64,000 bases of DNA from Streptomyces sp. NBC_01476 (GCF_036227265.1 NZ_CP109446.1:4101001-4165000), one strand, 5' to 3'; numbered from the stretch's first letter, positions 17,511 to 27,365 are shown. The notes: a model not told the origin generated them from the sequence alone. Made by a program: numbers and translations.

Positions 17511-19901
17511 GTGGGCGAGGCGGCACAGGCACCCGGAAGAGCCCCGTCGAGACGCCGACGGCGACTGCTGCGGGCCACCGCGCTGCTGTGCGGGGCTGCC
17601 CTGCTCACCGGGCTGCTGCAGGCCGCTGAGGCGACCAGCTCGCAGGCGCAGGCGACCACCGGCTCCCACACCGCCACCTTGACCCTGGACGGTCTCAGCC
17701 CGCGGGTGCCGACCGCCGACGGCTCGGTGACCATCTCCGGCACGGTGGCGAACAACAGCAAGTCCGAGATCACCGACGCGTACATCGGCGTGCGGATCGG
17801 CACCGGCGGCCCGCTGACCAGCCGCAGCGAGATGACCGAGGTCGCCGCCCGCACGACGTACAAGGCGGCGCTGGACGGTGGCGCGGACATCGACGGGCAC
17901 ACCACCGACGTGCCGGACATCCAGCCCGGACTCGGCGTCCCCTTCACGCTCAAGGTCCCGGTCAGCGCCTTCGACCTCGGCGACAGCGGCGTCTACCAGC
18001 TCTCGGTGACGCTCGACGGTCAGACCGCGGTGGAGTCCTGGCAGCACGTGCTCGGCATCCAGCGGACCTTCCTGCCCTGGTATCCCGACGGGGAGAGCGC
18101 CAAGACGACCCGGATCAGCTATCTGTGGCCGCTCACCGACCGGCCGCACATCGCGGCCCAGGGCGACCCCGAGTCCCAGCAGAGCCCGATCTTCCTCGAC
18201 GACGACCTGGCCAAGGAGCTGGCGCCCGGCGGCCGGCTCCAGGTGATGGTCGACCTGGCGAAGAACCTCCCGGTCACCTGGATCGTGGACCCGGATCTGC
18301 TCGCCTCGGTGGAGGCGATGACCAAGCCCTACCGGGTGGCGACGAACCCGAAGGACATCACCAGAACCGTCCCCGGCACCGGCACCGCGGACGCGAAGGC
18401 GTGGATCAACGCCCTGCGGACCGCGATCGCGGGCGCACAGGTGATCTCGCTGCCGTTCGGTGACACCGACATCGCCTCGGTCGCCCACAGCGGCCAGAAC
18501 GCCCGGGTGGGCGTCGCGCAACTCAAGACCGGGGTCACCCTCGGGAAGATCACCACGGACACCATCCTGGGCGTCAGGTCGGCCGCCAACGTCGCCTGGC
18601 CGGTCGGCGGGGCCCTCGACCCCTCCATCGTCTCGGTGGCCCGGGAGGGGGGCGCACAGCGGATCGTCGCCGCCAGCAACACCTTCACCGACGGCCCGGT
18701 CGAGTACACCCCGACCGCGTCCCGGCCGATCGGTCACGGCACCACCGCGGTGGTCGCCGACGCCCAGCTCTCCGGCGCCTTCTCCGGCTCGCTCAGCGAC
18801 GGCAGGGCGGAGGCCGCGGTGCAGAACTTCGTCGCGCAGACCCTGATGATCACCATGCAGGCGCCGAACCGGCAGCGGAGCCTGCTGGTGGCCCCGCAGC
18901 GGGTGCCGTCGATCGCGCAGGCACAGGCGATGGCCCAGGCGATCGAGCAGATCGACAGCAGCCCCTGGGCCGAGCTGGTCTCCTTCGACACCGTCGCCAA
19001 GGCGGCGCCGGATTCCAGGGCGAACCACCAGGTCCCGCCGGCCCGCGCCTACCCGAAGGCGCTGAGCAGGCATCAGCTGCCGCAGGACACCTTCCCCTCG
19101 CTGCGCGACATCCAGCAGCGGCTCAACAACTTCGTGGGCATCCTCACCATCCAGGACCGGGTGACCGTGCCCTTCCGCAACGCGATGCTGCGGGCGGTCT
19201 CCACGGGCTGGCGGGACGACCCGCGGAACACCTCGGACCCCAGCGATCCGGAGAATCCCGCCGGCTTCCGCAACTCCATCGACCAGTACCTCGACGACCT
19301 CACCGGCGCGGTGCACGTCCTGAAGAAGACCACGCTCACCCTCTCCGGGCGCAGCGGCACCATCCCGGTGACGGTGAAGAACGACCTGGGCCAGGCCATC
19401 AGCGGCCTGCAGCTGCAACTGACCTCGGGCGCGAACATCCGGCTGGAGATCAAGAACCCGCTCCAGCCGATCACCATCGACGGCGGGCATACCCGTACCC
19501 TGAAGTTCGAGACCAAGGCCAGCGCCAACGGCAAGGTCTCCATCACCACACAGCTCTACACCAAGGACGGCTCCCGCTACGGGCAGGCCGATACGTTCGA
19601 TGTCAAGATCACCAAGGTCACCGACCTGGTGATGCTGATCATCGCCGTGGGCCTCCTGCTGCTGGTGCTCGCCGGAGTCCGGATCTACCGTCAACGTAAG
19701 CGTCAAGCCGCCTCGGGCGGCGACGACGGCGGTTCCGGGGGCGGTTCCGAGGGCAACGGCGCAGGCGGCGGAAGCAACGGTAACGACGGAGACGACGGCG
19801 AGGCGGACAGCTCGTCACCCGGGCAGCCGGGTGACCCTGCCGCTGACACCGCCCCGCAAAGCCCGGAGCCGTCCCCGGCAGGTGAGAAGGTGGACGGATA
19901 G
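17511..19901 (+). CDS. secreted, membrane-anchored DUF6049 family protein
   Basis: 796 aa. Signal segment near residues 20-42 (LLRATALLCGAALLTGLLQ), a large extracytoplasmic region, and one C-terminal membrane helix (VMLIIAVGLLLLVLAGVRIY, about 705-724). A Gly/Asp/Ser-rich cytoplasmic tail closes it. It occupies the position of mycobacterial Rv3909, between the CCA gene and mviN, so a role in lipid II export or wall assembly is likely but unproven. The next gene, murJ, starts 26 bp later. The GTG 17511 start has only a weak GAGGG site. Confidence 0.85.
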   Translation: MGEAAQAPGRAPSRRRRRLLRATALLCGAALLTGLLQAAEATSSQAQATTGSHTATLTLDGLSPRVPTADGSVTISGTVANNSKSEITDAYIGVRIGTGGPLTSRSEMTEVAARTTYKAALDGGADIDGHTTDVPDIQPGLGVPFTLKVPVSAFDLGDSGVYQLSVTLDGQTAVESWQHVLGIQRTFLPWYPDGESAKTTRISYLWPLTDRPHIAAQGDPESQQSPIFLDDDLAKELAPGGRLQVMVDLAKNLPVTWIVDPDLLASVEAMTKPYRVATNPKDITRTVPGTGTADAKAWINALRTAIAGAQVISLPFGDTDIASVAHSGQNARVGVAQLKTGVTLGKITTDTILGVRSAANVAWPVGGALDPSIVSVAREGGAQRIVAASNTFTDGPVEYTPTASRPIGHGTTAVVADAQLSGAFSGSLSDGRAEAAVQNFVAQTLMITMQAPNRQRSLLVAPQRVPSIAQAQAMAQAIEQIDSSPWAELVSFDTVAKAAPDSRANHQVPPARAYPKALSRHQLPQDTFPSLRDIQQRLNNFVGILTIQDRVTVPFRNAMLRAVSTGWRDDPRNTSDPSDPENPAGFRNSIDQYLDDLTGAVHVLKKTTLTLSGRSGTIPVTVKNDLGQAISGLQLQLTSGANIRLEIKNPLQPITIDGGHTRTLKFETKASANGKVSITTQLYTKDGSRYGQADTFDVKITKVTDLVMLIIAVGLLLLVLAGVRIYRQRKRQAASGGDDGGSGGGSEGNGAGGGSNGNDGDDGEADSSSPGQPGDPAADTAPQSPEPSPAGEKVDG

Positions 19902-19927
19902 CCGGCGGACAATAAGGTGGGGCACTG

Positions 19928-22432
19928 ATGAACGCGCCGTATGACGGTGATCGCGACTCTGCGGGCCAGATGCCTCCCCAGCCCGAGCAGCGTCCCACGC
20001 CACCTGACCCGTATCTGCAGAACACCTACGCCTACGACCCCTACCAGCAGCAGGGACCGACGGCGCAGGACCCGGTGGACGAGGCACTGTACGACCGGGC
20101 GGCCCATCCGCCGCCCCCGCCCGCACCGGACGGCGGGCGGCACTGGCAGCAGTCCGGCTATCCGCAGATGCCCTACGGCGACGACGCCGGCACCCAGTAC
20201 GTAGGGGTGGACGGCCTGGTCGGCGGGCCCGGCCCCGGGCCCGAGCAGCAGCCGTACGACCCCTACGCGCACCTCTTCCGCGACCAGGCCGCCGGCGAGC
20301 AGCAGCAGCCGGCCCAGCCCGCGCCTCCCCAGGACCCGCGGCAGAACTACGGCCAGCAGCCGCAGCAACCCCAGCACCAGCAGCCGGTGCAGCACCCCCA
20401 GCAGCCTCAGCAGCAGGGCGGCTATCCGCAGCAGCAGTACCCGCAGCAGGGCTACCCCCAGCAGCAGTACGGCTACCCCCAGGGCTACCAGACGCCCGCC
20501 GACAACACCGGCACCGGCTACTCCGAGCCCACGTACCAGGAGCCCGCCTACGGGCAGCCCACGTATCCGACCGGCCAGTACGCCGAGTACGTGGACCCGC
20601 AGCAGTACGGCAACCCGGCCTACGGGGCCCAGGGGTACGGCCAGCAGGGACAGCAGGGCTACGTCGATCCGCGGTACGGCTACCCGTACCAGCAGCCGCA
20701 GGGGCAGCCGGCGCCGCCCGTCGCCCCGGTCGAGGCGACCGGTGAGGTGCCGCTGGACGCCACCGGGCAGGTGCCCGTCGTGGCGGAGACCAACGGCCGC
20801 GGCGGGAGCGTTCTCAAGTCCAGCGCGCTGATGGCCGCGGGAACCCTGGTCTCCCGGGTCACCGGCTTCGTCCGCACCCTGGTGATCGCCGCCGCGATCG
20901 GCGTCGCCACCCTCGGCGACTCCTACGCGGTGGCGAACACGCTGCCGACGATGATCTACATCCTCACCATCGGCGGCGGCCTCAACTCGGTCTTCGTCCC
21001 GCAGCTGGTCCGCGCGATGAAGGACGACGACGACGGGGGCGCGGCCTACGCCAACCGGCTGCTGACCGTGGTCATGGTGCTGCTCGGCGGGATCGTCGCG
21101 GTCACCGTGCTGGGGGCGCCCGTCCTGGTCCGGCTGATGTCCGCGAAGATCGCCGACAACCCCGACACGTACAGCGTGGCGACCACCTTCGCCCGCTACT
21201 GCCTGCCGACCATCTTCTTCATGGGCGTCCATGTGGTGATGGGCCAGGTGCTCAACGCCCGGGGCCGCTTCGGCGCGATGATGTGGACGCCGGTGCTCAA
21301 CAACATCGTGGTGATCTTCACCTTCCTGATGTTCATCTGGGTCTACGGCTCCTACAGCACCACCCGGATGGACGCCACCACGATCACCCCGGAAGGCGCC
21401 CGCCTGCTGGGCCTCGGCACCCTGCTGGGCCTGGTCGTGCAGTCGCTGGCGATGCTCCCGTACCTGCGCGACGCCGGCTTCAAGTTCCGGCCACGGTTCG
21501 ACTGGCGCGGTCATGGCCTCGGCAAGGCCGCCAGGCTCGCCAAGTGGACCTTCTTCTTCGTGCTGGCCAACCAGGCGGGTCTGATCGCGGTCACCCAGCT
21601 GGCCACCTGGGCGGGCTCCAACGCCGACAAGGACGGCTACCAGGGCACCGGCATCACCGCGTACAACAACGCGCTGCTGATCTGGCAGATGCCGCAGGCC
21701 ATCATCACCGTCTCGGTGATGGCGGCGGTGCTGCCGCGGATCTCCCGGGCCGCCGCCGACGGCGACATCACCGCGGTCCGCGACGACATCTCCTACGGCC
21801 TGCGGACCTCGGCGGTGGCCATGGTGCCGGCCGGCTTCGCCTTCCTCGCCCTGGGAGTACCGATCTGCGGGCTCCTCTACGCCAGCACTGGCGCCGAGTC
21901 GGCGCAGAACATCGGGTTCATCCTGATGGCCTTCGGCGTCGGTCTGATCCCCTTCTCGGTGCAGTACGTGATCCTGCGCGGCTTCTATGCCTTCGAGGAC
22001 ACCCGCACCCCCTTCTACAACACGGTGATCGTCGCGGCCGTGAACGCGGCGGCGGCCGGCATCTGCTTCCTGGTGCTGCCCGCCCGCTGGGCCGTGGTCG
22101 GCATGGGATTCGCCTACGGGCTCGCGTACGCCGTCGGTGTCGGGGTAGCCGCCAAGCGACTGAGGGCGCGTCTGCACGGAGATCTGGACGGCCGCCGGGT
22201 GATCCGCACCTACGCCCGGCTGGTCGGCGCCTGTATCCCCGCCGCGGCGATCGCCGGCGTGGCCGTGTACGTCATCATGGGCGCACTCGGCAGCGGTGCG
22301 GTCGGCGCCTTCGCCGCGCTGGTGGTGGGTGGCGTGCTGCTGCTCGGTCTGTTCGTCGTTGCCGCGAAGCGGATGAGGATCGAGGAGATGACCGCCATGA
22401 TCGGTATGGTCCGGGGGCGGCTCGGGCGCTGA
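19928..22432 (+). CDS. murJ: lipid II flippase MurJ (MviN) with long Pro/Gln-rich N-terminus
   Basis: MOP-superfamily flippase moving lipid II across the membrane. Of 834 aa, the first 290 or so are a cytoplasmic Pro/Gln/Tyr-rich low-complexity region with repeated QQYPQQG-like units. The 14-helix MurJ core follows (SALMAAGTLVSRVTGFVRTL to the end). ATG 19928 has AAGGTGGGG upstream. In mycobacteria the following pseudokinase domain is fused to MviN; here it is a separate gene 140 bp downstream. Confidence 0.95.
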   Translation: MNAPYDGDRDSAGQMPPQPEQRPTPPDPYLQNTYAYDPYQQQGPTAQDPVDEALYDRAAHPPPPPAPDGGRHWQQSGYPQMPYGDDAGTQYVGVDGLVGGPGPGPEQQPYDPYAHLFRDQAAGEQQQPAQPAPPQDPRQNYGQQPQQPQHQQPVQHPQQPQQQGGYPQQQYPQQGYPQQQYGYPQGYQTPADNTGTGYSEPTYQEPAYGQPTYPTGQYAEYVDPQQYGNPAYGAQGYGQQGQQGYVDPRYGYPYQQPQGQPAPPVAPVEATGEVPLDATGQVPVVAETNGRGGSVLKSSALMAAGTLVSRVTGFVRTLVIAAAIGVATLGDSYAVANTLPTMIYILTIGGGLNSVFVPQLVRAMKDDDDGGAAYANRLLTVVMVLLGGIVAVTVLGAPVLVRLMSAKIADNPDTYSVATTFARYCLPTIFFMGVHVVMGQVLNARGRFGAMMWTPVLNNIVVIFTFLMFIWVYGSYSTTRMDATTITPEGARLLGLGTLLGLVVQSLAMLPYLRDAGFKFRPRFDWRGHGLGKAARLAKWTFFFVLANQAGLIAVTQLATWAGSNADKDGYQGTGITAYNNALLIWQMPQAIITVSVMAAVLPRISRAAADGDITAVRDDISYGLRTSAVAMVPAGFAFLALGVPICGLLYASTGAESAQNIGFILMAFGVGLIPFSVQYVILRGFYAFEDTRTPFYNTVIVAAVNAAAAGICFLVLPARWAVVGMGFAYGLAYAVGVGVAAKRLRARLHGDLDGRRVIRTYARLVGACIPAAAIAGVAVYVIMGALGSGAVGAFAALVVGGVLLLGLFVVAAKRMRIEEMTAMIGMVRGRLGR

Positions 22433-22572
22433 TCGGGCCCGCGCACCACCCGGCGCTTTTTACCGCGCAACCTTCACGGCCCGCCGTGTGTCGTGCATAG
22501 CGGCGGAGTGTGGGCACAATTGTCTTCGGCTGGACGTGAGATCGCGCAATGGATGGGGAGGCAGGAACGACG

Positions 22573-24684
22573 GTGGCGGATCGGAGCACGGCCGCCGTCG
22601 GAGTGGCCAATGAGGGCGGCGAGAAGCAGCCCGCCGCACAGCACAGCGGCGCCACCTCCGGCGGAACGGCGACGGACGACCAGACCGGCAGTACATCCGA
22701 CGGCGTCGCGGCCGACACCGCGCCGAAGAAACGCCGGACCACCACCGAACAGAACAGCGCGGGCACAGCGGACTCCTCTCCTGTGACATCCGAGGCGAAG
22801 ACCAGGACCGGGGCCAAGGGCGACATCGACGCCGACAGCAAGGCCGCAGCAGCCCCCAGCACCACGACCGGGGCGGACGCCGGGTCCAAGGCCGGGACGG
22901 ACCCCGAGATCGCCCCCGAGATCGACCCCGGGGGCGACGCCGAGACCAAGACCCTGACCGACACCACGACCGTCCTCACCGCAGAGCCCGCGGCTCCGGC
23001 GAGGACTTCGGCCACCGCCACCATCGCCCTCACGCCCCCCGCCGCGGACACCGACGAGGCGACCACCACGCCGCTTCCCCCGGTCGCCACCGCGGTGAAG
23101 TCCGGTCCCGCTCCGAAACCGGCCACCGGTGGCAGCGGGAGCGGCGCCGCCGCCAAGAAGCCTTCAGCTCCCCGTGCCACCCCACCGGAGCTGCACAGCG
23201 GTCACAAGCTGGCCCGCCGCTACCAGCTGGCGGAGTGCGTCACCCGGGTGGACGGCTTCAGCAGCTGGCGTGCGGTGGACGAGAAGCTGCGCCGTGCGGT
23301 CGGCATCCACCTCCTGCCCGCTGACCACCGCCGGGCCCGCCAGGTGATGGCCGCGGCCCGCTCCGCCGCCCTGCTGGGCGACCCCCGCTTCGTCCAGGTC
23401 CTCGACGCCGTCGAGGAGAACGATCTGGTCTATGTCATCCACGAGTGGCTGCCCGACGCGACCTCACTGGCCGATCTGCTCACCACGGGCCCGCTGGAGC
23501 CGCACGAGGCCTACCAGATGGTCAGTCAGGTCTCGCAGGGCATGGCCGCCGCCCACCGTGAGGGCCTGTCGCATCTGCGGCTCGACCCGGGCGCGGTGCT
23601 GCGTACCGTCTCCGGGCAGTACCGCATCCGCGGGCTGGCGGTCGCCGCGGCGCTGCGCGGCCTCAGCTCCGAGACGCCCAAGCGCCAGGACACCGAGGCG
23701 ATCGGCGCACTGCTCTACGCCTCTCTCACCCAGCGCTGGCCCTACGAGGAGGACGCCCACGGCCTCGCCGGGCTGCCCAAGGGCGTCGGCCTGGTCGCCC
23801 CCGACCAGGTACGGGCCGGCGTCCACCGGGGCCTGTCCGAGATCGCCATCCGGGCCCTGGTGAACGACGGGGCGACCGCCTCCCGCGAGGAGGCGCCGTG
23901 CACCACCCCGGAGGAGCTGGCCAGGGCGGTCGCGGCCGTACCGCGCATCCGGCCGCCCGAGCAGCCCCCGCCGGTCTACCCCGCGTCCGTCTTCCAGCAG
24001 CCCCCGCCGCCGCCCGGCGGTGCCGCCCGGGTGCCGATGGCTCCGGCGGCCCCGCCGCCCGCACTGCCCGGCCGGACCGGCAAGGTCCTCAAATGGGCGG
24101 TGGTCGCGCTCCTGACCGTGGCGATCGGCCTGGGCAGCTGGCAGCTCGCCGACACCCTGCAGTCCCGTGAGGACCGCTCCACCCGCCCCCAGCCCACCGG
24201 CCAGAAAGCGGGCCAGGCCACCACGCCGCCGCCGGTGGGGCCGGTCAAGATCGTCGGTGCCCGGGACTTCGACCCGCTGGGTGACGGCACCGAGAGCCCT
24301 TCGACCGTGGACAGGGTCTACGACCACGACACGGGCACCTACTGGCAGACCCAGAATTACTACAGTCGGCCCGACCTCGGCGGTCTGAAGTCAGGCGTCG
24401 GCGTCATCGTGGACCTGGGCAAGGCCCACAACGTCAGCGGGGTGAAGGTCGACTTCGTCGGAGGGGACACCTCGGTCGAGCTGATGGCCGCCCCGCAGAA
24501 CACCGCGAAGATGCCCACCGCGCTCGGCGACTTCACCAAGGTGGCCTCGACGCACGGCACCGAGGTCACGCTGAAGCCCGGCACCAAGGTGAACTCCCGC
24601 TATCTCCTGGTGTGGCTGACCAAGCTGCCGCCGTCCGACGGCGCGTACCGGGGAAAGATCGCCGAGATCAGCGTCACGGGCTGA
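22573..24684 (+). CDS. membrane pseudokinase with discoidin-like outer domain
   Basis: 703 aa. Residues 1-210 are an Ala/Thr/Asp-rich disordered stretch. A protein-kinase fold spans about 215-465 but lacks catalytic residues: HLRLDPGAVL replaces the HRDLKPxN loop, and no DFG is seen. A proline-rich linker, one membrane helix (WAVVALLTVAIGLGSW, about 510-526) and an outer domain (VDRVYDHDTGTYWQTQNYYS) complete it. This layout equals the C-terminal half of mycobacterial MviN. GTG 22573 is chosen with AGGAACG upstream; ATG 22549 is possible. Confidence 0.85.
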   Translation: MADRSTAAVGVANEGGEKQPAAQHSGATSGGTATDDQTGSTSDGVAADTAPKKRRTTTEQNSAGTADSSPVTSEAKTRTGAKGDIDADSKAAAAPSTTTGADAGSKAGTDPEIAPEIDPGGDAETKTLTDTTTVLTAEPAAPARTSATATIALTPPAADTDEATTTPLPPVATAVKSGPAPKPATGGSGSGAAAKKPSAPRATPPELHSGHKLARRYQLAECVTRVDGFSSWRAVDEKLRRAVGIHLLPADHRRARQVMAAARSAALLGDPRFVQVLDAVEENDLVYVIHEWLPDATSLADLLTTGPLEPHEAYQMVSQVSQGMAAAHREGLSHLRLDPGAVLRTVSGQYRIRGLAVAAALRGLSSETPKRQDTEAIGALLYASLTQRWPYEEDAHGLAGLPKGVGLVAPDQVRAGVHRGLSEIAIRALVNDGATASREEAPCTTPEELARAVAAVPRIRPPEQPPPVYPASVFQQPPPPPGGAARVPMAPAAPPPALPGRTGKVLKWAVVALLTVAIGLGSWQLADTLQSREDRSTRPQPTGQKAGQATTPPPVGPVKIVGARDFDPLGDGTESPSTVDRVYDHDTGTYWQTQNYYSRPDLGGLKSGVGVIVDLGKAHNVSGVKVDFVGGDTSVELMAAPQNTAKMPTALGDFTKVASTHGTEVTLKPGTKVNSRYLLVWLTKLPPSDGAYRGKIAEISVTG

Positions 24685-24707
24685 TCGAGCGGCGGACGGG
24701 GGAGCCT

Positions 24708-25385
24708 GTGGCGTTGGAGGGAAGCCCGTTCGGCGGGGTCGACGACACCGCTCTGCTCGCCCGCCACGTGGCGGGCGAGCCCGACGCCTTCGGTGAACTC
24801 GTCCGGCGGCACCGCGACCGGCTGTGGGCGGTGGCGCTGCGCACCCTGGGAGACAGGGAGGAAGCCGCCGACGCCGTCCAGGACGCCCTGGTGTCGGCCT
24901 TCCGGTCCGCCCACACCTTCCGCGGCCAGTCGGCCGTCACGACGTGGCTGCATCGCATCGTGGTCAACGCCTGCCTGGACCGGGTCCGCCGCGCCGAGTC
25001 CCGGCGGACCGCCCCGGTCGCGGACGAGCAGAACTTCGAAGCCCTCATGGAGCCGCACGAGTCCGCAGAGGCGCCGGCCGAGCGGGACGAGCTGCACCGG
25101 GAGCTGCTGGCCGCGCTGGCCACGCTGCCGGCCGAGCAGCGTGCCGCCCTGGTGCTGGTCGACATGCAGGGCTACCCAGTGGCCGAGGCCGCCAAGGTGC
25201 TGGACGTGGCGGTCGGCACCGTGAAGAGCCGGTGCGCCCGTGGGCGCGCCCGGCTGCTGCCCCTTCTCACTCATCTGCGCTCCGAGGGCGTCGGCAGCGC
25301 CCTGGACACCGGGGGAAGGAACCGGGCGGAGGGGACATCCGTCACAGAGACGGGATCAGAACAGGGCGGAGGTGGCCACCGATGA
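24708..25385 (+). CDS. sigM: ECF RNA polymerase sigma factor SigM
   Basis: 225 aa ECF sigma factor. Region 2 reads FGELVRRHRDRLWAVALRTL, then DREEAADAVQDALVSAFRSA; region 4 reads LPAEQRAALVLVDMQGYPVA, then EAAKVLDVAVGTVKSRCARG. GTG 24708 follows GGGGGAG. It overlaps the anti-sigma gene by 4 bp (ATGA), and synteny with mycobacterial sigM-Rv3912 supports the name. A 26-bp palindrome at 24755-24780 falls in the coding sequence for LARHVAGE. Confidence 0.92.
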   Translation: MALEGSPFGGVDDTALLARHVAGEPDAFGELVRRHRDRLWAVALRTLGDREEAADAVQDALVSAFRSAHTFRGQSAVTTWLHRIVVNACLDRVRRAESRRTAPVADEQNFEALMEPHESAEAPAERDELHRELLAALATLPAEQRAALVLVDMQGYPVAEAAKVLDVAVGTVKSRCARGRARLLPLLTHLRSEGVGSALDTGGRNRAEGTSVTETGSEQGGGGHR

Positions 25386-26242
25386 CAGCGAAGAAGGGTG
25401 CAGGGACGGACCCGCATCCCGAGGTCGCCGAGATCTCCGACCTGACCGAGGGCCTGCTGCCGCCGGATCGCGGCACCGATGTCCGCGACCACATCGCCGA
25501 CTGCCCTCTGTGCAGCGACGTACTGACTTCGCTGACCGAGATCCGCGGGCTGCTGGGCTCCCTGCCCGGGCCGCAGCGGATGCCGGCGGACGTCGCCGGA
25601 CGGATCGACGCGGCGCTCGCCGCCGAGGCGCATCTCGACACCGTCCTGCCCGGCCCTCGTGTTCCACGTGGAACATCGCCCGAAGGGCAGAGCGGAGCGT
25701 CGGCCGAAAGGCACTCCGGAGACGGTGATGTTCCACGTGGAACATCGAACGTCACCCCTCTGCACCGTGGCCGCCGCCGGCGCAAGGGTCTGCTCGTCGC
25801 GGCCTCGGTCGCCGCGGTGGTCCTGGTCGGCGGCGGCATATACGAAGCGGCCTCCAGCGGCGGCGGTGACAACGCCGGCTCCAACAGCCTCAAGAAAGCC
25901 GACGCGGGAGCCGCCGCCGACCCGGTGGCGGCGCAGGTGCGGCAGCTGCTCGCCCAGCCGCCCTCGGCCGGCGCCCGCGGCAAGATCGGCGACTCCCCGA
26001 TGCTCAGCGGCCCCGACGGCACGGGCAAGGCCGCATCGGTGCCCGCATGTGTCCTCGATGCCACCGAGCGCTCCCAGGCGCCGCTGGCCTCCGAACGCGA
26101 CCTCTTCCAGGGCACGGACTCCTATCTCGTCGTGCTGCCGCACCCCGGTGACGGGTCCCTGGTGGACGCGTACGTTGTCAGCGCCTCCTGTACGGACACC
26201 AGCCCGGGTTCTGTGCTCTTCCAGAACACCTATCCACGCTGA
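25382..26242 (+). CDS. zinc-type anti-sigma factor for SigM
   Basis: 286 aa. The cytoplasmic zinc anti-sigma domain shows HIADCPLC (Hx3Cx2C) near residues 36-43. A linker (residues 95-125) contains VPRGTS twice, produced by two in-frame parS sites. One membrane helix (LLVAASVAAVVLVGGGIY, about 142-160) is followed by an extracytoplasmic domain of about 125 residues. ATG 25382 overlaps the sigM stop, so the pair is translationally coupled. Confidence 0.9.
   Translation: MTAKKGAGTDPHPEVAEISDLTEGLLPPDRGTDVRDHIADCPLCSDVLTSLTEIRGLLGSLPGPQRMPADVAGRIDAALAAEAHLDTVLPGPRVPRGTSPEGQSGASAERHSGDGDVPRGTSNVTPLHRGRRRRKGLLVAASVAAVVLVGGGIYEAASSGGGDNAGSNSLKKADAGAAADPVAAQVRQLLAQPPSAGARGKIGDSPMLSGPDGTGKAASVPACVLDATERSQAPLASERDLFQGTDSYLVVLPHPGDGSLVDAYVVSASCTDTSPGSVLFQNTYPR
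25661..25674. promoter_or_regulatory. parS: parS-like site in the anti-sigma gene (1)
   Basis: GTTCCACGTGGAAC, CC/GG class, read in frame as VPRGT. Confidence 0.8.
25730..25743. promoter_or_regulatory. parS: parS-like site in the anti-sigma gene (2)
   Basis: GTTCCACGTGGAAC, 69 bp from the previous copy and in the same reading frame, giving DVPRGTS. Confidence 0.8.
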
Positions 26243-26263
26243 CGGCGGGCGGCTCACAGCCGT

Positions 26264-26290
26264 GGGAATGTCGGGCCCGTAGGATCCGTT
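26264..26290 (+). promoter_or_regulatory. SigR-type promoter of trxBA
   Basis: GGGAAT at 26264-26269 and GTT at 26288-26290 with exactly 18 bp between match the established consensus of the thiol-stress sigma factor SigR (GGGAAT-N18-GTT). The site is about 60 bp upstream of trxB, which SigR is known to control in Streptomyces coelicolor. Confidence 0.85.
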
Positions 26291-26351
26291 AGGCAGGACG
26301 AGAGTCCCTCCAGGGCCCCCACAGCAGTTCGCAGAGACGAGGAATTCACCC

Positions 26352-27302
26352 GTGAGCGACATCCGCAATGTCATCATCATCGGCTCGGGTCCCGCGGGCT
26401 ACACCGCGGCGCTCTACACGGCGCGTGCCTCTCTCAAGCCGCTGGTGTTCGAGGGCTCGGTAACCGCCGGCGGTGCGCTGATGAACACCACCGAGGTGGA
26501 GAACTTCCCCGGGTTCCGTGAGGGCATCCTGGGTCCGGATCTGATGGACAACATGCGGGCCCAGGCCGAACGCTTCGGCGCCGAGCTCATCGCGGACGAC
26601 GTGACCGCGGTGGACTTCAGCGGTGACATCAAGACGGTCACCGACTCCGCCGGCACCGTGCACCGCGCCAAGGCTGTCATCGTCACCACCGGTTCGCAGC
26701 ACCGCAAGCTGAACCTCCCGAACGAGGATCTCCTCTCGGGTCGCGGTGTCTCCTGGTGTGCGACCTGTGACGGCTTCTTCTTCCGCGACCAGGACATCGC
26801 GGTGATCGGTGGCGGCGACACCGCGATGGAGGAGGCAACCTTCCTCTCGCGGTTCGCCAGGTCGGTGAAGATCATCCACCGCCGGGACACCCTGCGGGCC
26901 TCCAAGGCGATGCAGGAGCGTGCTTTCGCCGACCCGAAGATCTCCTTCGTGTGGGACAGCGAGGTCGCGGAGGTCAACGGCGACGGCAAGCTCTCCGGTC
27001 TGACCCTGCGCAACACCCGCACCGGTGAGACCTCGGAGCTGCCGGTGAGTGGTCTGTTCATCGCGATCGGCCACGACCCGCGGACCGAGCTCTTCAAGGG
27101 TGTTCTCGACCTGGACGCGGAGGGATATCTCACCGTGCAGGCCCCCAGCACCCGCACCAACGTTCCCGGTGTCTTCGCCGCCGGAGACGTCGTGGACCAC
27201 ACCTACCGTCAGGCGATCACCGCAGCCGGCACCGGCTGCTCCGCCGCTCTGGACGCCGAACGCTATCTGTCGGCGCTCGCGGACGCCGAGAAGGCCGCCT
27301 GA
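26352..27302 (+). CDS. trxB: thioredoxin-disulfide reductase
   Basis: FAD/NADPH enzyme that reduces thioredoxin. The FAD-binding motif [17 protein letters not shown] is near residue 9, the redox pair CATC ([10 protein letters not shown]) near residue 137, the NADP motif [12 protein letters not shown] near 155, and the second FAD motif [10 protein letters not shown] near 275. Length 316 aa is standard. GTG 26352 has GAGGA upstream. trxA follows after 63 bp; both lie behind a SigR promoter. Confidence 0.98.
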   Translation: MSDIRNVIIIGSGPAGYTAALYTARASLKPLVFEGSVTAGGALMNTTEVENFPGFREGILGPDLMDNMRAQAERFGAELIADDVTAVDFSGDIKTVTDSAGTVHRAKAVIVTTGSQHRKLNLPNEDLLSGRGVSWCATCDGFFFRDQDIAVIGGGDTAMEEATFLSRFARSVKIIHRRDTLRASKAMQERAFADPKISFVWDSEVAEVNGDGKLSGLTLRNTRTGETSELPVSGLFIAIGHDPRTELFKGVLDLDAEGYLTVQAPSTRTNVPGVFAAGDVVDHTYRQAITAAGTGCSAALDAERYLSALADAEKAA

Positions 27303-27365
27303 CGGCTTCCCCGCTTCACCTCTCCACACCCCTCCACCCCGCCCCAAGAACCTGAGGAGACTGCC

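Noticed and set aside
20300-20700. Repeat-rich DNA at the start of murJ as a non-coding repeat
   Set aside because: The CAGCAG-like repetition keeps the murJ frame and encodes the Pro/Gln-rich cytoplasmic extension.
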